From Branchiostoma belcheri (lineage: Eukaryota; Chordata; Leptocardii; Amphioxiformes; Branchiostomatidae), in assembly GCF_001625305.1 (NCBI RefSeq), contig NW_017802379.1, forward strand, positions 6,523,978 to 6,587,977: DNA of 64,000 nt. Direction: 5' to 3'. The position numbers were made by a program, and so were the translations under genes. A model generated the notes under the pieces. It saw nothing but the letters and a program-made list of their open reading frames with translations, did not search any database and had not been told where the DNA came from. This document shows positions 1 through 10,894 of the stretch, piece after piece (the first letter of the stretch is position 1; each line of letters begins with the position of its first letter).

Positions 1-18
1 TTCAATGGATAATAAATG

Positions 19-249
19 CCTCCGTCCTTAAGGCGTCGCCAAAAAGGCAATATCTTGACTGCAAGTTTTACTTCACTGTTGCATAGAATTTAGGTGTTTC
101 TATACAACAGTAAAGTAACACTTGAAGTCAAGTTATTGCCTTTTATGCAACGCTTTAAGGGCGGAGGCAACACCTACATTCTATATAACAGTGAAGTAAA
201 ACTTGCAGTCAAGTAATTGCCTTTTTGGCGACGCCTTAGGGGCGGAGGC
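19..249. mobile_element. Foldback MITE with nested inverted repeats
   Basis: The left end (CCTCCGTCCTTAAGGCGTCG) is matched in reverse complement by the right end (CGACGCCTTAGGGGCGGAGG). The arms run about 78 bp with few mismatches. A third, internal partial copy of the same arm lies around 97-168, so the element is nested or rearranged. It carries no coding capacity. A diverged end of the same family recurs near 21166-21192. It sits just upstream of an EGF exon, in an intron of that gene. Confidence 0.75.
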
Positions 250-310
250 GTGAAATTGTAATCGTATATTTTAAATGCACCATTGAATACCCGTCTTCCT
301 TTGGCTTCAG

Positions 311-3300
311 GTTTCACTGGAACTAGGTGCGAGAACCGCGCATGCTCGTGTGAGAACGGCGGGACGTGTGACGCGGCAGGCCGGTGTGTCTGCACGGCGA
401 TCTGGGCAGGCGCGAACTGTGACCGCTGCCGCTGCCAACATGGCGGCACCTGCGGAGCTGACGGAAACTGCGCATGCACAGCAGGTCAATACTCTTCTCT
501 CTCTAATCTGCACTGGCGATTACTAAAACGACAAAGTAGTACTAATCACGACCATTTAGAGCAAAACAAAGAGCACAAAAAGACGGCCATGATGGCGGAG
601 TAACAAAATCGTTTCCAAGGACGATGACTGTTACTACATATTATAAATCTCCAAGCAAATCTTTTGGCTGCAGCAATACAGTATAAAATTAGCAACAGTA
701 TCAAATTGGCCAGACAATATCCAACACGGCAAATTGGTAACTCGGGTGGCCAATTTGATCGTCCCCTATACCCGAATGAAGCTGCTTGGAGGTTAATGAC
801 TACATAGATGCTGATCATCATTTGTACCTTCATGTACTACACCGTAAACAAGATAACTGAAGTCAAGTTTCACTGTTGATTTGAACTGAACTCAAACATT
901 TCTTTCTTTCTTTTCCAGATTGGACAGGGTCGTTCTGTCAGGAGGAGAGGGCACAAAGGTGCACAGCGCTGACATGTATCAACGGGGAGTGCGGCCATGA
1001 TGGCACGTGCCGGTGCCTGCCGGGATGGATGGGAGAGAAGTGTGAGCAGCCATGTAAGTGTGCCTCCATGTTCACCTGTATCACCTAATCGAATATAATA
1101 TCAGGGAATACAAATTGCAACGCTCCTCGAAGAATAGCAAGCTTCTACGATTCAGCTAGTGAATAGGGAATTCTCAGCAATCCTTCCATTCCAACTGTGG
1201 CCCAAAATGCCTTTCAAAATGTCAGTACAGGTTCATCATCATCATGGAGGACATCAGGCAGGAGTGACAAGGAGTGCGTGTATCAAAATGGCTCGCTTTC
1301 CACCAGCCTATAGCCTAGGGTGTATCACACAGTGCCCAGTGAGCTGCATCATAACCTGGTATCCAGTCTATCGTGGTCGGGGCGGGTTTTCTTCGGGGCT
1401 GCTGAAGCTCTTCCCCGCCCGCCTGAGCTAGGTTCCCCCGGTAGGTTTTTCACGGCGGGAGTTTGATTAGGCCCAATATTCGTGGTGGGGCAAATCAACT
1501 CGCGGCGCGCCAAACTCTATTAGCAAAGTTCCTACCTACCGGGCGGTCTGTTGTACTGGGCGGGGGAAAGCTATTAGAGCCCCGAAGACAGCCTGCCCTA
1601 ACCACGATAGACTGGATACCAGGTTAGCTCCATCCTCCCTTGCCTGATCATTTCTGATATATCTGTCTGTGTATCTTTCTGTCATCCAATAGCCGGGTTT
1701 AAGAGCCTGCAGCACCTAGACGGGAAGGAGATCAGGTGCGGAAGTACCCGGAAGTACAAGGCCGCTAACCTACAGGTGTACGAGTGTATGGACGTCGAGT
1801 AAGTCTTCCACATACATGCTAAACAAGAATTAGGAGATCTCATACCTCCATGAAATATTTCGAGCTTTTGTAAATGCTTGCTTCTATGGGTTTGTGTCAT
1901 TGGTTGTGTCAAAAAGGATGTAATTAGCACAACCTATTTTGATTTATGGTTTTCGCAACTCAAATTGCAAAAAAATTATATTTTGTCTTTTAATATCATT
2001 TGGCATGGTTTAATTCAACCTTGACAGACAAACACACACAAAAAAGAAAGAAAGGAAAACAAAAAACAAGGCGTAAGTACAGTCAAACCTGTATATGTGT
2101 TGAAGGTTCTTATTCGTCAACTCAGGGTTAATGGACAGCGCATGGCCAATGGCGTGACGTGTAGCAGCCGATGGACCGGACGCGTGGGAAAGCCCACTCA
2201 GAAGAACTTCCGAAAGGAAAAGTCCGACGTCAAGAGTTTCTGTCAGACGCTGTTTGAAGAAGACGGCCTGGTCTTCCAGATGGTTCTGGTGCGTACACAC
2301 GTGGCGTGTTGTCTTTACATGTCAACGCTTATTAGCTGTTTGACGAGGCAAAACGAATTAAATTAATTCAATTAAACGCCCTTAATTTAAGCCTTTACAC
2401 CTCACATCTAGATCTTGTGTGATGGTGACTTTGTCCTCTTCTCATTCACAATGATGTCCACAAGTCTTTCTTTATATCATGCAAGGGAAAGAACACAAGC
2501 TGTCAAGGAGGTCATGTAACGAAAAAAATACATGTACATGTAAAAACAACGAGCGCTGTCAGATGCAGACGTGATTAATGACTTTCTCACTCTGGGACAG
2601 ACTGAACCCAACCGTATTCATTGCAAGGTCATGCGGAAACACAGACACACACACGGACACACACACACACAGACATACCAACCACAATACCTCCATTTTT
2701 CATGACCGTACACATTCTTGTATCTCATCTCCAGGCGAAGTACGCCTGTGAGCAGACCAAGGACATCCGTGTCCAGTGGTTCGATGATGGCTGGACCTCA
2801 GGGGTCCAGGACAAGGGGTACATCAAGTCCCTCCGCTGCGTGTTCCGACCGGACGACATGAAGTTGAACAGGAGAAAACAGAACTCTGCTCGGACCGCGT
2901 AAGTACGGCTTGTGTTACGGCAATGCATGTTTCCGTCTCGTAAACGCAAACGGTTAACGGTCGTTGCAATTTGAAACAGACGATGCCATATCGCTGAATA
3001 GTCGATGCCCGAGTGTAACTTTGATAAGCGAAAACATAAAACGTATAAAACTAGAAAGGTAACATTTGCAAAGCAAATGCATAATGTTTCCCTTCGCACA
3101 TGGTCTGCTCTGTTAATTCTTACCAAAATACATTCATATATATGGTCAGACAGGAGTCTAAATCCCTCCTATTATTAAAATGCAACATCATGTAACCCAA
3201 CACCAGTTAGCATTGTGACAGACGTCAACAAATCAGGTCATTGGCCAGGTCATAGGCCAGTGTTTGGAACAGAAGCCAGAGAGGAGTTGATCACGTGAAT

Positions 3301-3585
3301 CAGTGGCGATCCCAAGATGAAAAGGACTCCTTGTTAGCCTCTACCAGGATTTAGGAAGTGTCTAAAAAGAGTAGAAATTGGTCAAATGCCAGGCCGAGAG
3401 TCGGTCCGCGAGAGAGTACAGCTCCGGAGGGGGCAACTGTACCACTCGTTTTTCTACTTTTCTATTTTCTTTTTCCAGCTGCCGCTTCCCGAAGCCTAGT
3501 AGAGGCTAGCCCCTCCTTAATTTGAATAAACCTGTATCATACATGTTCTTGTGGTTTTCTCCTTCACAGTATAATCAACGGCTAA
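311..3585 (+). CDS. Secreted EGF-repeat protein, 3' part (five internal exons plus terminal exon)
   Basis: Exons that join in phase are 311-484, 919-1053, 1693-1798, 2126-2288, 2735-2898 and 3570-3585 (TAA stop at 3583-3585). All have AG acceptors and GT donors. The first two exons encode cysteine-rich EGF-like modules (spacing such as CENGGTC, CVC, CQHGGTC, CRCLPGW), as in extracellular proteins. The last ~145 residues form a separate region with six cysteines and a W-F-D-D-G-W motif that I do not recognise. The incoming splice phase shows that upstream exons, and probably the signal peptide, lie beyond the left edge. An ATTAAA at 3806-3811 could serve as the polyadenylation signal. Family identity beyond 'EGF-repeat' is unknown; the exon chain itself is well supported by phase agreement at every junction. 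Confidence 0.72.
1352..1626. mobile_element. MITE with long TIRs, TAACCTGG ends, possible 9-bp TSD
   Basis: The left arm starts TAACCTGGTATCCAGTCTAT and the right arm ends with its reverse complement. Arms extend ~90 bp. Flanks are GCTGCATCA on the left and GCTCCATCC on the right, which agree at 7 of 9 positions and suggest an aged 9-bp target-site duplication. It lies inside an intron of the EGF-repeat gene. The ends resemble those of the element at 19425-19523, which has a perfect 9-bp duplication. Confidence 0.72.
2640..2672. repeat. (CA)n microsatellite
   Basis: A short ACAC-rich run lies in the intron before the exon at 2735. Confidence 0.8.
3050..3310 (+). repeat. Dispersed ~270-bp MITE-like family, degraded copy
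   Basis: The copy begins with AACATTTGCAAAGCAAATGC and continues through the family landmarks: CATGGTCTGCTCTGTTAATTC, CAGGAGTCTAAATCCCTCC, CATGTAACCCAACACCAGTTA and GACAGACGTC. Other copies in this window lie at 19000-19255 (reverse order), 23637-23810, 49120-49390, 51110-51360, 51720-51915 and 60325-60596. Confidence 0.75.
3335..3508. mobile_element. MITE with TAGCCTCTA termini
   Basis: It starts TAGCCTCTACCAGG and ends CCTAGTAGAGGCTA, an imperfect terminal inverted repeat. Subterminal parts also pair (AAAAAGAGTAGAAA against TTTCTACTTTTCTATTTT). A related copy lies at 8359-8545. No clean target duplication was seen. It is within the last intron of the EGF-repeat gene. Confidence 0.65.
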
Positions 3586-4952
3586 AGCCACTGCAACTGA
3601 CTGGAACAGGACCACTCCGTGTTTCTTAAACAGAGAACTACGAGATCACGACCAACGTTATCGGTCTTTGAAGAACAGATCCACAACGGTGCAGCTTTCA
3701 ATTGTCTTCTCTATTACTTAATAACATTTATATAATATAACATTTATATATATTATATAATATATAAATGTTTATATAACATTTATATAATATATAAATG
3801 TGTGCATTAAATGACTGGCTATGATTAATCAACGGTGCTGTCGTACTTAAACGATGAAATTAAAGACGTGGGTAGTTTTAATACAATGACTTACAACAAA
3901 GTTGAAAACCTATATTACTTCCTTAACTTGCATATGTTATTAAGTGTAAGGGCTGCATAGTATAGTCTTAACTTCAGTTTGAAGAGAGCACACTTCTAAA
4001 AATTTCTAGAATTTAATTTTTAAAATTTTTAAGATGATATAGCTAGTCGATTCTTTTTTATCAGTTTGATATAGTAGACCGCATTTCCACATATCACAAA
4101 TAAGTTGACTTATCCATATGGAACGTGCAACATACCTCGGGATATTTCCATCCATACACTTGATGCAATCGTCAATTTAAGAACTTGTTTTTTCCGCATT
4201 ATTTTGATTATGGTGCTTTGCATATGTACTAATTTGTAGCTAATTAAGTACGACTTTATACCTAAATATTCGTAACGAATACTGGATGTAACTTAAGAGA
4301 TGCGCAACTTTCATATCTGAGGGGAATATTTGAACCATATCTTCTACTACCTAATCTCTGGTGTAAGTATCACTGCTATGCACTTGTAACAGTTCCTGGA
4401 TTCAATTAAAGACATGAACCAATCACCGCCAACCATTTGCTTCTCATGTTCCTTTTTATTCACCAAGTGGGACAACATAGCAGCTATGATATGACAAGCA
4501 TTTCAGTACTGTATAGCAGCGTGTAGGGTTTTATCGGTCTTCAAGAAGCTTTGACGCAAAGCGTAATGTCACACACACTTTTTTCTCCCCAAATCACAAA
4601 GGGGAAAAAGGAAACTTGTGTTTCGTTGAAATTCTATAACCGAGTCCTACTAATATACTGTCAATTCGTATACATCACTTAATGTATTGAGTAACGCCTA
4701 CAGTACAGCGTCAAGTGTCTGATTTGAAATCTATCCCTTGCGGAGTTCAGGTGTAGCACATAACCTCATTCAAGGTTCTTAGCATTTTATCATACTTTCA
4801 ATCCATTTTGTCAATGTGAAAGTTTATCTATTGCAGCAATACACATTGGCAGTTGCCATTCAGTAAAAGGTTCCAATTTCCTCATGTTATTAACTTTCTG
4901 GTTACGCTAGCACCAATATTCGGTTAAAATGGTGGTCAGCAGTTCTGCACTG
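3586..4952. other. Intergenic, AT-rich
   Basis: This separates the EGF-repeat gene from the minus-strand Kir gene. It holds an AT-rich run of repeated ATATAAATG and TATATAA motifs (about 3720-3800) with overlapping palindromes. No other gene, RNA or element was recognised. Confidence 0.6.
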
Positions 4953-6116
4953 TCATGACGCATGTCCGGTTGCCGCAGCGGCCAGAGGCAGTGCGTTTCT
5001 TGACCGGACGATCTCGTCCTCGAACCTGACCACCCGTCTCTGCCCCTGCTCGTCCAGTTTCTCCTCGTACTCCCGTGCGCTGCAGGCCGGGGTGGGGGTG
5101 GGGAATGTGTCATGGAAGTGTGTGTAGTCCACCGTGTAGCTGCCCGGCTGGGCCGACACGCACTCCATGAAGCGGTGTCCCCACAGAACCTCGTCAGTCG
5201 TGTACGAGCTCATGAAGTATGTGAGCCGCGCCGTGCTCTCCACGATCCCGATAAACATGACCACCAGCTCCAGCTCGGACTTGGCCAGTTCGTCGGGTGA
5301 GAGGTCGTACAGCGGGCTTTTTTGGTCTATCTCGTGATAGATGGTGACAGGTGCCACCACGAACAGCCTGTCTGTGCCGCTATGAACGACGTTTATCTCC
5401 GTCTGGTCCACCACGACCTCCTCCCCTTCTTTGGTCAGTCTGGGCTTGAGCAGCAACGCTCTGACCCGGGCTTCAAAAATGTGGCTGTGGCGCAAATTTC
5501 CCACTCTTAACATCAAGCATAACTTCTCCTTCCTGAGGCAGACCACAGCATTCTTGCTGAATAGTAGGGTCTCTGCCCTCCGACCGCCCTGTGCTATTTT
5601 GACAAACACCATGCCGAGTAGCCAGGTCGAGGTGATGAGCCCTAGCACGTTGTGTAGGATGAACACAAACATACCTGCGGGACAGGAGTCCCCCACAGCC
5701 CGGGAACCGTACCCGATGGTCACCTGAGTCTCCACCGAGAAGAGGAATGCCGTGGTGAAAGAGTTAACGTACGTGAAGCACAGGTCCCCGCCATCATTGG
5801 TGGCCGTCGACCCGAACGTTACGTCCCCGTGCGCGAAGGCCGTTATCCAGTACAGGAAGCCGAACACGAACCAGTTCAGCACGAACATGCAGGTGAAGAT
5901 CAGCAGGATTTCCCGCCACCCAAGGTCGACCACCGTGGTGAAGATGTCGTCGAGGTACCTCCCTGGCTCCCCGATGTTGCTGTTGACAACGTTACATCCC
6001 CCGTCCTTCTCGACGAAACGCCGGCGTTCCTTCTTCTGTGCCTTCGGCAGACGGCGGAGGGCCGCGAGGGGAGATCTGTACAGGAAATCGCTGACCAAGC
6101 CTCTGTCCGACAACAT
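4953..6116 (-). CDS. Inward-rectifier K+ channel (Kir), copy A, 387 aa
   Basis: A single uninterrupted coding exon of 387 residues, close to the usual Kir length, predicted to form a tetrameric plasma-membrane K+ channel. Visible parts in order: N-terminal RFVEKDGGCNV motif (33-43), slide helix YLDDIFTTVVDLGW (54-67), M1 (about 68-92), pore loop with filter TIGYG (133-137), M2 (about 148-172), then the cytoplasmic beta-rich domain with the SHIFEARVRA and HEIDQKSPLYDLS stretches. The ATG at 6116 is favoured because an in-frame TAA lies 11 codons upstream. Two residues are odd. Ser163 occupies the M2 'rectification controller' position (Asp in strong rectifiers), and the usual basic PKKR cluster after M2 reads GGRR. 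Conductance properties are therefore inferred to be weakly rectifying. It pairs with the related gene at 10895-12180. Confidence 0.93.
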   Translation of the reverse strand: MLSDRGLVSDFLYRSPLAALRRLPKAQKKERRRFVEKDGGCNVVNSNIGEPGRYLDDIFTTVVDLGWREILLIFTCMFVLNWFVFGFLYWITAFAHGDVTFGSTATNDGGDLCFTYVNSFTTAFLFSVETQVTIGYGSRAVGDSCPAGMFVFILHNVLGLITSTWLLGMVFVKIAQGGRRAETLLFSKNAVVCLRKEKLCLMLRVGNLRHSHIFEARVRALLLKPRLTKEGEEVVVDQTEINVVHSGTDRLFVVAPVTIYHEIDQKSPLYDLSPDELAKSELELVVMFIGIVESTARLTYFMSSYTTDEVLWGHRFMECVSAQPGSYTVDYTHFHDTFPTPTPACSAREYEEKLDEQGQRRVVRFEDEIVRSRNALPLAAAATGHAS

Positions 6117-8358
6117 GTCGACGAGCGGTTCTCTAGTAGCAAATCTTCTTTACAAAACGCCACTCCCTGACAGCAAACCATACAAGACTAACCTTCTCTC
6201 TCTAGCCAGTATTCCCGGCTGTTACGCCACTCAGAGCCTCAAGCCTTGACCAAAACTATCGTCCATTCATACGGTGCGGCTGGACAGGGGAGAACCAAAA
6301 GGAGAGGGAAAGGTTCACCATCACACATTTCGGCCTATTTTCGGTAGCTCCAAACAGGACGCCTGTGTGCTGATAACAGTGTGCCCAGGCGCCACCCGCT
6401 GACTCCCGGCCGTGGGAGGAATGCCGTCAACATCCTCCCAGAGATAGGGTCGTCCCGAGCGCAGATATGGCAGGAACGTGGCCGCCATGACACGCTGACA
6501 TCTCAAATCTGGAAAACTGGCATTCCGCGCCGTCAATGTCATGGCGAATATGCTTTGGTTCCCTCCGTGAGACACCAAGAACTATGTGTGTTCAAACCAT
6601 ATATCACCCGTCCAGCCATCTACATATTCAACCAATGCAAAAAGGGGCAATGTAATAAAAAGTAACGGGCTGCGTCGTAAAATACGAGACAACACAACAG
6701 TCTGCAGCGCTGACAATAGTTTAGTTGGCATATCTTCCATTTATAAACTTACGGTTAGATCAGCTGCTAATGTTATTGTAAGATCTGTCTTTAAATATAT
6801 ATGTCACAAAAGGGCCAAGCTTGTTCTGAAAAGAACCCACATATTATAGAAGAAGTGGGTAAATTCGTCTTCCATTGCCTAAAAAGAAGAAGTCAAACCC
6901 AGTAAAACTATAGCTTGTACCATGTATGTTGTAGAGTATAGTATAATGTTACGGATGTAGATATAGTCTCACATAGCATTGTATTTTCTTTCTTTTGTTG
7001 TTTGTAACTGCAATTAGCCCTCGGGCATGTATTTGCAATAAACTTTCAGTTCAGTTTATTATAAAAGCAGAATGACCACAGTTAAAAACCTAGTTACGGG
7101 CAGAAAGAAATCCACCATAAAGGGAACAGGCAGCTAGCATAAATTGAGTTATCTGTAAACGTTCTGTGATAGATACTGCACGAAATCCTATTCCTATTGC
7201 ACATAAAACTTTACTGACATAACACAACATGCAGTCACTTCAGTTTAACCAAACATTGGCCTTGAACATTTAACATATAGTTGGCAAGGTCCACGCCAAC
7301 ATTGGCACAGTTGTGTTAATTACATCTTCGCCAAATTTGCTTCCTTGTTTACGCACTGACCGGGTTAGACCAGATCACTGACCACTCGTAGAATCTCAAC
7401 TATCCCATGGGGTGTCAACGTTTAAATTTCTGCACGATGTAATGCAGGCGATACGGTAACAATAGCACGTAATCCGCACCAAGATACAAGTCGGATCGGG
7501 TTCTGAAAGTAAACATGGTAACATATTCGTAGCATGATATTACGCCGTGATCAGCTTTATCTTTATATTCATCTTACTACCGTAACGGAAGAGACAATCT
7601 ATCTACATCAGTCTATGGATGCTCTTCAGTCTTTTAGTGATATTTCTGACATACTAAACATTAGATACTCATATTATGTCAGTTCAAGCTTATGCATATT
7701 ATCAATCCATATTATGTTCGTAAATTAATACAGAGACGTGACCTATCAAGTGACAACAAGGATTAGAGTTGACCTACGCATATCAAAATAAAAATAAAAT
7801 CTTAAAAGCAATAATATAAAACTTAGACCGCCGTGTCCCAGAAATATGTCAATTGCGATATGATAATCGTGATTTGATCATCTTAGACATCTTTATTGAT
7901 TGCTATAGTGCATAGCTTAAACTACTGCATCCTCATATGATATGATATCATATCATATCATACGTCGGTGCAAGTGTTTGGTTTCCAAATTTAGGATTGT
8001 TATGCATGTTTCAAGGCGTATAGGATCATGTTGGCATGCAGTGACATTTAAACGATGGGAAATAGCGGTCCCATAGAACAAGACAGTCTGGATATATGCC
8101 AGCTATGAGTATTGTGATGGTAACGATAAACCTGCCCTATGGCCCTATATGCATATATTGCTACTGATTGAACTAGTAGACTATCTGTGTCTTTCAGTAC
8201 TAGACCATTCCTCTCTGTACACTCAACAGCCTACTAGATATATTCCATTTATTGTATCTGTATGTACGGCATGACTAGATGTGTTATTTTTAGTGCTAAA
8301 TAAATGGGATAAATAATCTTGTTATTCTAGTATCTTGATAGTTGCGATACTTGTATAT

Positions 8359-8545
8359 AAGCCTCTACCAGGCTTCGGAAGCGACTGGAAAGAGTAAAAA
8401 TTGACAGGGAAGTTGGCTCACAAAAGAGTTCAGTATAATATGAAATGTACTACGTAGCGAACCAACTCGCCTGGCATGTTATCTGTCTATTTGGCCTGTT
8501 TCTAGTCTTTCCAGCCGCTTCCTATTAAAGCCTGATAGAGGCGTA
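8359..8545. mobile_element. MITE, second TAGCCTCTA-type copy
   Basis: The left end AGCCTCTACCAGGCTTCGGA pairs imperfectly with the right end (CTGATAGAGGC). Subterminal GACTGGAAAGAGTA is matched by the reverse complement of TAGTCTTTCCAGCC. It shares termini and the internal AAGCG / TTCC layout with 3335-3508, so the two belong to one family. Non-coding. Confidence 0.65.
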
Positions 8546-10219
8546 TGTACAAGCATTGCAACTATCAAGGAATAACGACTTTGAGAATGCAAAGTATTCC
8601 ACTGTCTCTTGATTACGCACACACACTCATACGTTGATGTAATGAAGATTTGGAAGCTATAGACTGTGTGGAGTAAGTATGAACGCAAAATAGGACTCAG
8701 AGTCGAAGTATGAGCAACATAACTTTAATCCGAGTACCGAATAGCAACATTTTACCGGCAAATTTTATAACTATCTCCGACCCAATCATGAACATAAAAA
8801 AGCATTTATTACAAAACCTCTGAGTTTCCAGCATGTGGAAGACACGGCAGTATCGTATGTCATTTCTACTACACTAAAATAGCACCAGAAATGTCCCGAA
8901 TAAATGACCAGCGGGCAGGATTGTTCTGACCGCCGCTTGTTGGAACAGCTGTTGGTCACATATCATCTCTACTCTAGTCAACAAAACATGATAATGTTGC
9001 AACAGAACCACGAAGCAAATCGACGTTTACATCAATCTCCAAGCAGATCATACAGTGGCAAGATATTATCCATTGGCCAGAGGAGTGTCCATTGTGGCTG
9101 AGGACTGTCTCTAGATGGCCAGTTCTAACACTAACGCTTTGCTGCCAGACATATCTGCTTGGAGATTAGCTTACATGAGAACATAAGGCTTCAAATAAGC
9201 CTACTTTGAAACATCAGGCCTGCAACAAATAGCTTCTAGAACATGTTTACAAAAGAATATCAATTGGCTGCACATGTGAAAACACAAGTGGGTCGGAGAA
9301 TTCGTATACAGTTGCCGAAAAGATCTGCAAGAGCAGCATATTGTAGTCTTACACTTTAGAATTACCAGCAACAGTGGCATATATCAATATGTACGTATAT
9401 CCACTACACGTGGCAGTAGTTCTGCATAGTTCGGATGATTGTTCGATGGTCAGATCTTCGCTATAGACATAATGTGACCTCTGTTTTTCCATGTAGAATG
9501 AAAAGTGACGCATTTTGAGGGACACAACACTCGTGTACCTTAGTTCATGATATTTACACCTTAGACTTAGTCAGATTTTTTTAAAGATGAGTTGTGGTAA
9601 GAACGGTAGCCATCCCATCCTTGAGTAGTTGAAGAATTTCTGTGGTCACCAACTTCACCATATGACAGAATCTGCAAAAAAGGTTAAAAAAATAAGCATC
9701 AATATCAAATGTTTAAGCCTTTAAACTAGTTCATGGACATAGTAATTGTTTCCTATTTTCTACGTTAATAGTACTGCATTGTACCATGTATTGAGCACTA
9801 AACACAGATCGACGAAAGGATCCATTTGACGAATTACGTTTCAGTCTCCATTACCCTACGTTATTACTCGGTGGGCTGGTAATTTCAATCAGTTGTGTTA
9901 ACATGGGACCATCTACAACAGAGGCACACAGCACATGTAGACAGTGGCAATATACGTACTAGTACGTGCCACCCGTGTCTGTTTGGATGAATGATTTTGT
10001 ATTTTGGTGTCCATTAGAGCACGTTACTTAGCGTGCTGTTACATTGTTTTTCGAACCAGTTCATTGCGATTTGTGTCAGTACAACGTATAACAAGGCCGT
10101 GACAATACGTGCTACGCCAGCCATTTTATTTGGATAGGTCTTCCACTCTTGAATTTGATTTCTTAACCAGCAACAACACGCAAAGTTTCAGTAGTAAATG
10201 ACCATTAAATACATTGATG

Positions 10220-10480
10220 CATCGGTGAAGGTTAGACACCAAGGTAATGAGGTACTTAAGAAAACAGTTACTCAAGCAGCTGGATGGGTTTTCAAAACTG
10301 TCAGATGATTCAAGTACATGTAGTATATTCTACTTTTCGCCAGTGACTGACGAAAAGTAGTGGATGCTACTGTCACTGCTAAAGTTACTAACGAAAAGTA
10401 GTGGATGCTACTTGAAACGTCTGACACTTTTCAAAATTTATCCAGTTGCTTCAGTAACTGCTTTCTTGAGTATCTATATT
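10220..10480. mobile_element. Foldback repeat, 'GTTACTCAAGCAACTGGAT' family
   Basis: The left arm has ACAGTTACTCAAGCAGCTGG and the right arm has TCCAGTTGCTTCAGTAACTG. Flanking sequence resembles GAAGGTTAGACACCAAGGTA, which reappears (or its complement) near 16545-16580 and 60030-60065. Between the arms, a 22-bp block beginning ACGAAAAGTAGTGGATGC occurs twice in direct orientation, 41 bp apart. Related copies lie at 16445-16580 and 59960-60065. Confidence 0.6.
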
Positions 10481-10894
10481 GATTATGCCCATAATGATGT
10501 CGATTTGAACGTTATATCAACAACATTCAATGGCGGCACAAGTGGCCGAGGTGATTTGCATATACGGTACACATTACAGGTACATTATATACTTCACGAT
10601 TTTTGTGTTGTTGGCAATAATAATATGGTCCCACAAGGACAAGGCTATAATTAGCATTGTATATATATTTCGGTGTATGATGTAACACAAACAAATTAAA
10701 GCTAGATCAAATTTATACCAGAATAGTCATATGTCTACCATGCAGAAGTATACACTTTTACTAAAAACTCAAATTACACTTACTGTGTTTTAAGTAAATC
10801 TTCAACATTTACGTTTCAAAGCATATGATTAACACTTGAGTTTTAGACTTTAAATTTAGAGCTTGGAAAAGTCCCTACCTTTTCTGACGAAGTC

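Larger units (their letters stand above)
6117..10894. other. Region between the two Kir genes
   Basis: About 4.8 kb without a convincing coding exon, and moderately AT-rich. It contains the TAGCCTCTA-type element at 8359-8545, a short ATGATATGATATCATATCAT palindrome at about 7938-7962, and the foldback element near 10220-10480. No tRNA, conserved ORF or clear promoter signature was recognised. Confidence 0.5.

Noticed and set aside
5112..6249. Several plus-strand open frames
   Set aside because: They are antisense shadows of the GC-rich Kir coding exon.
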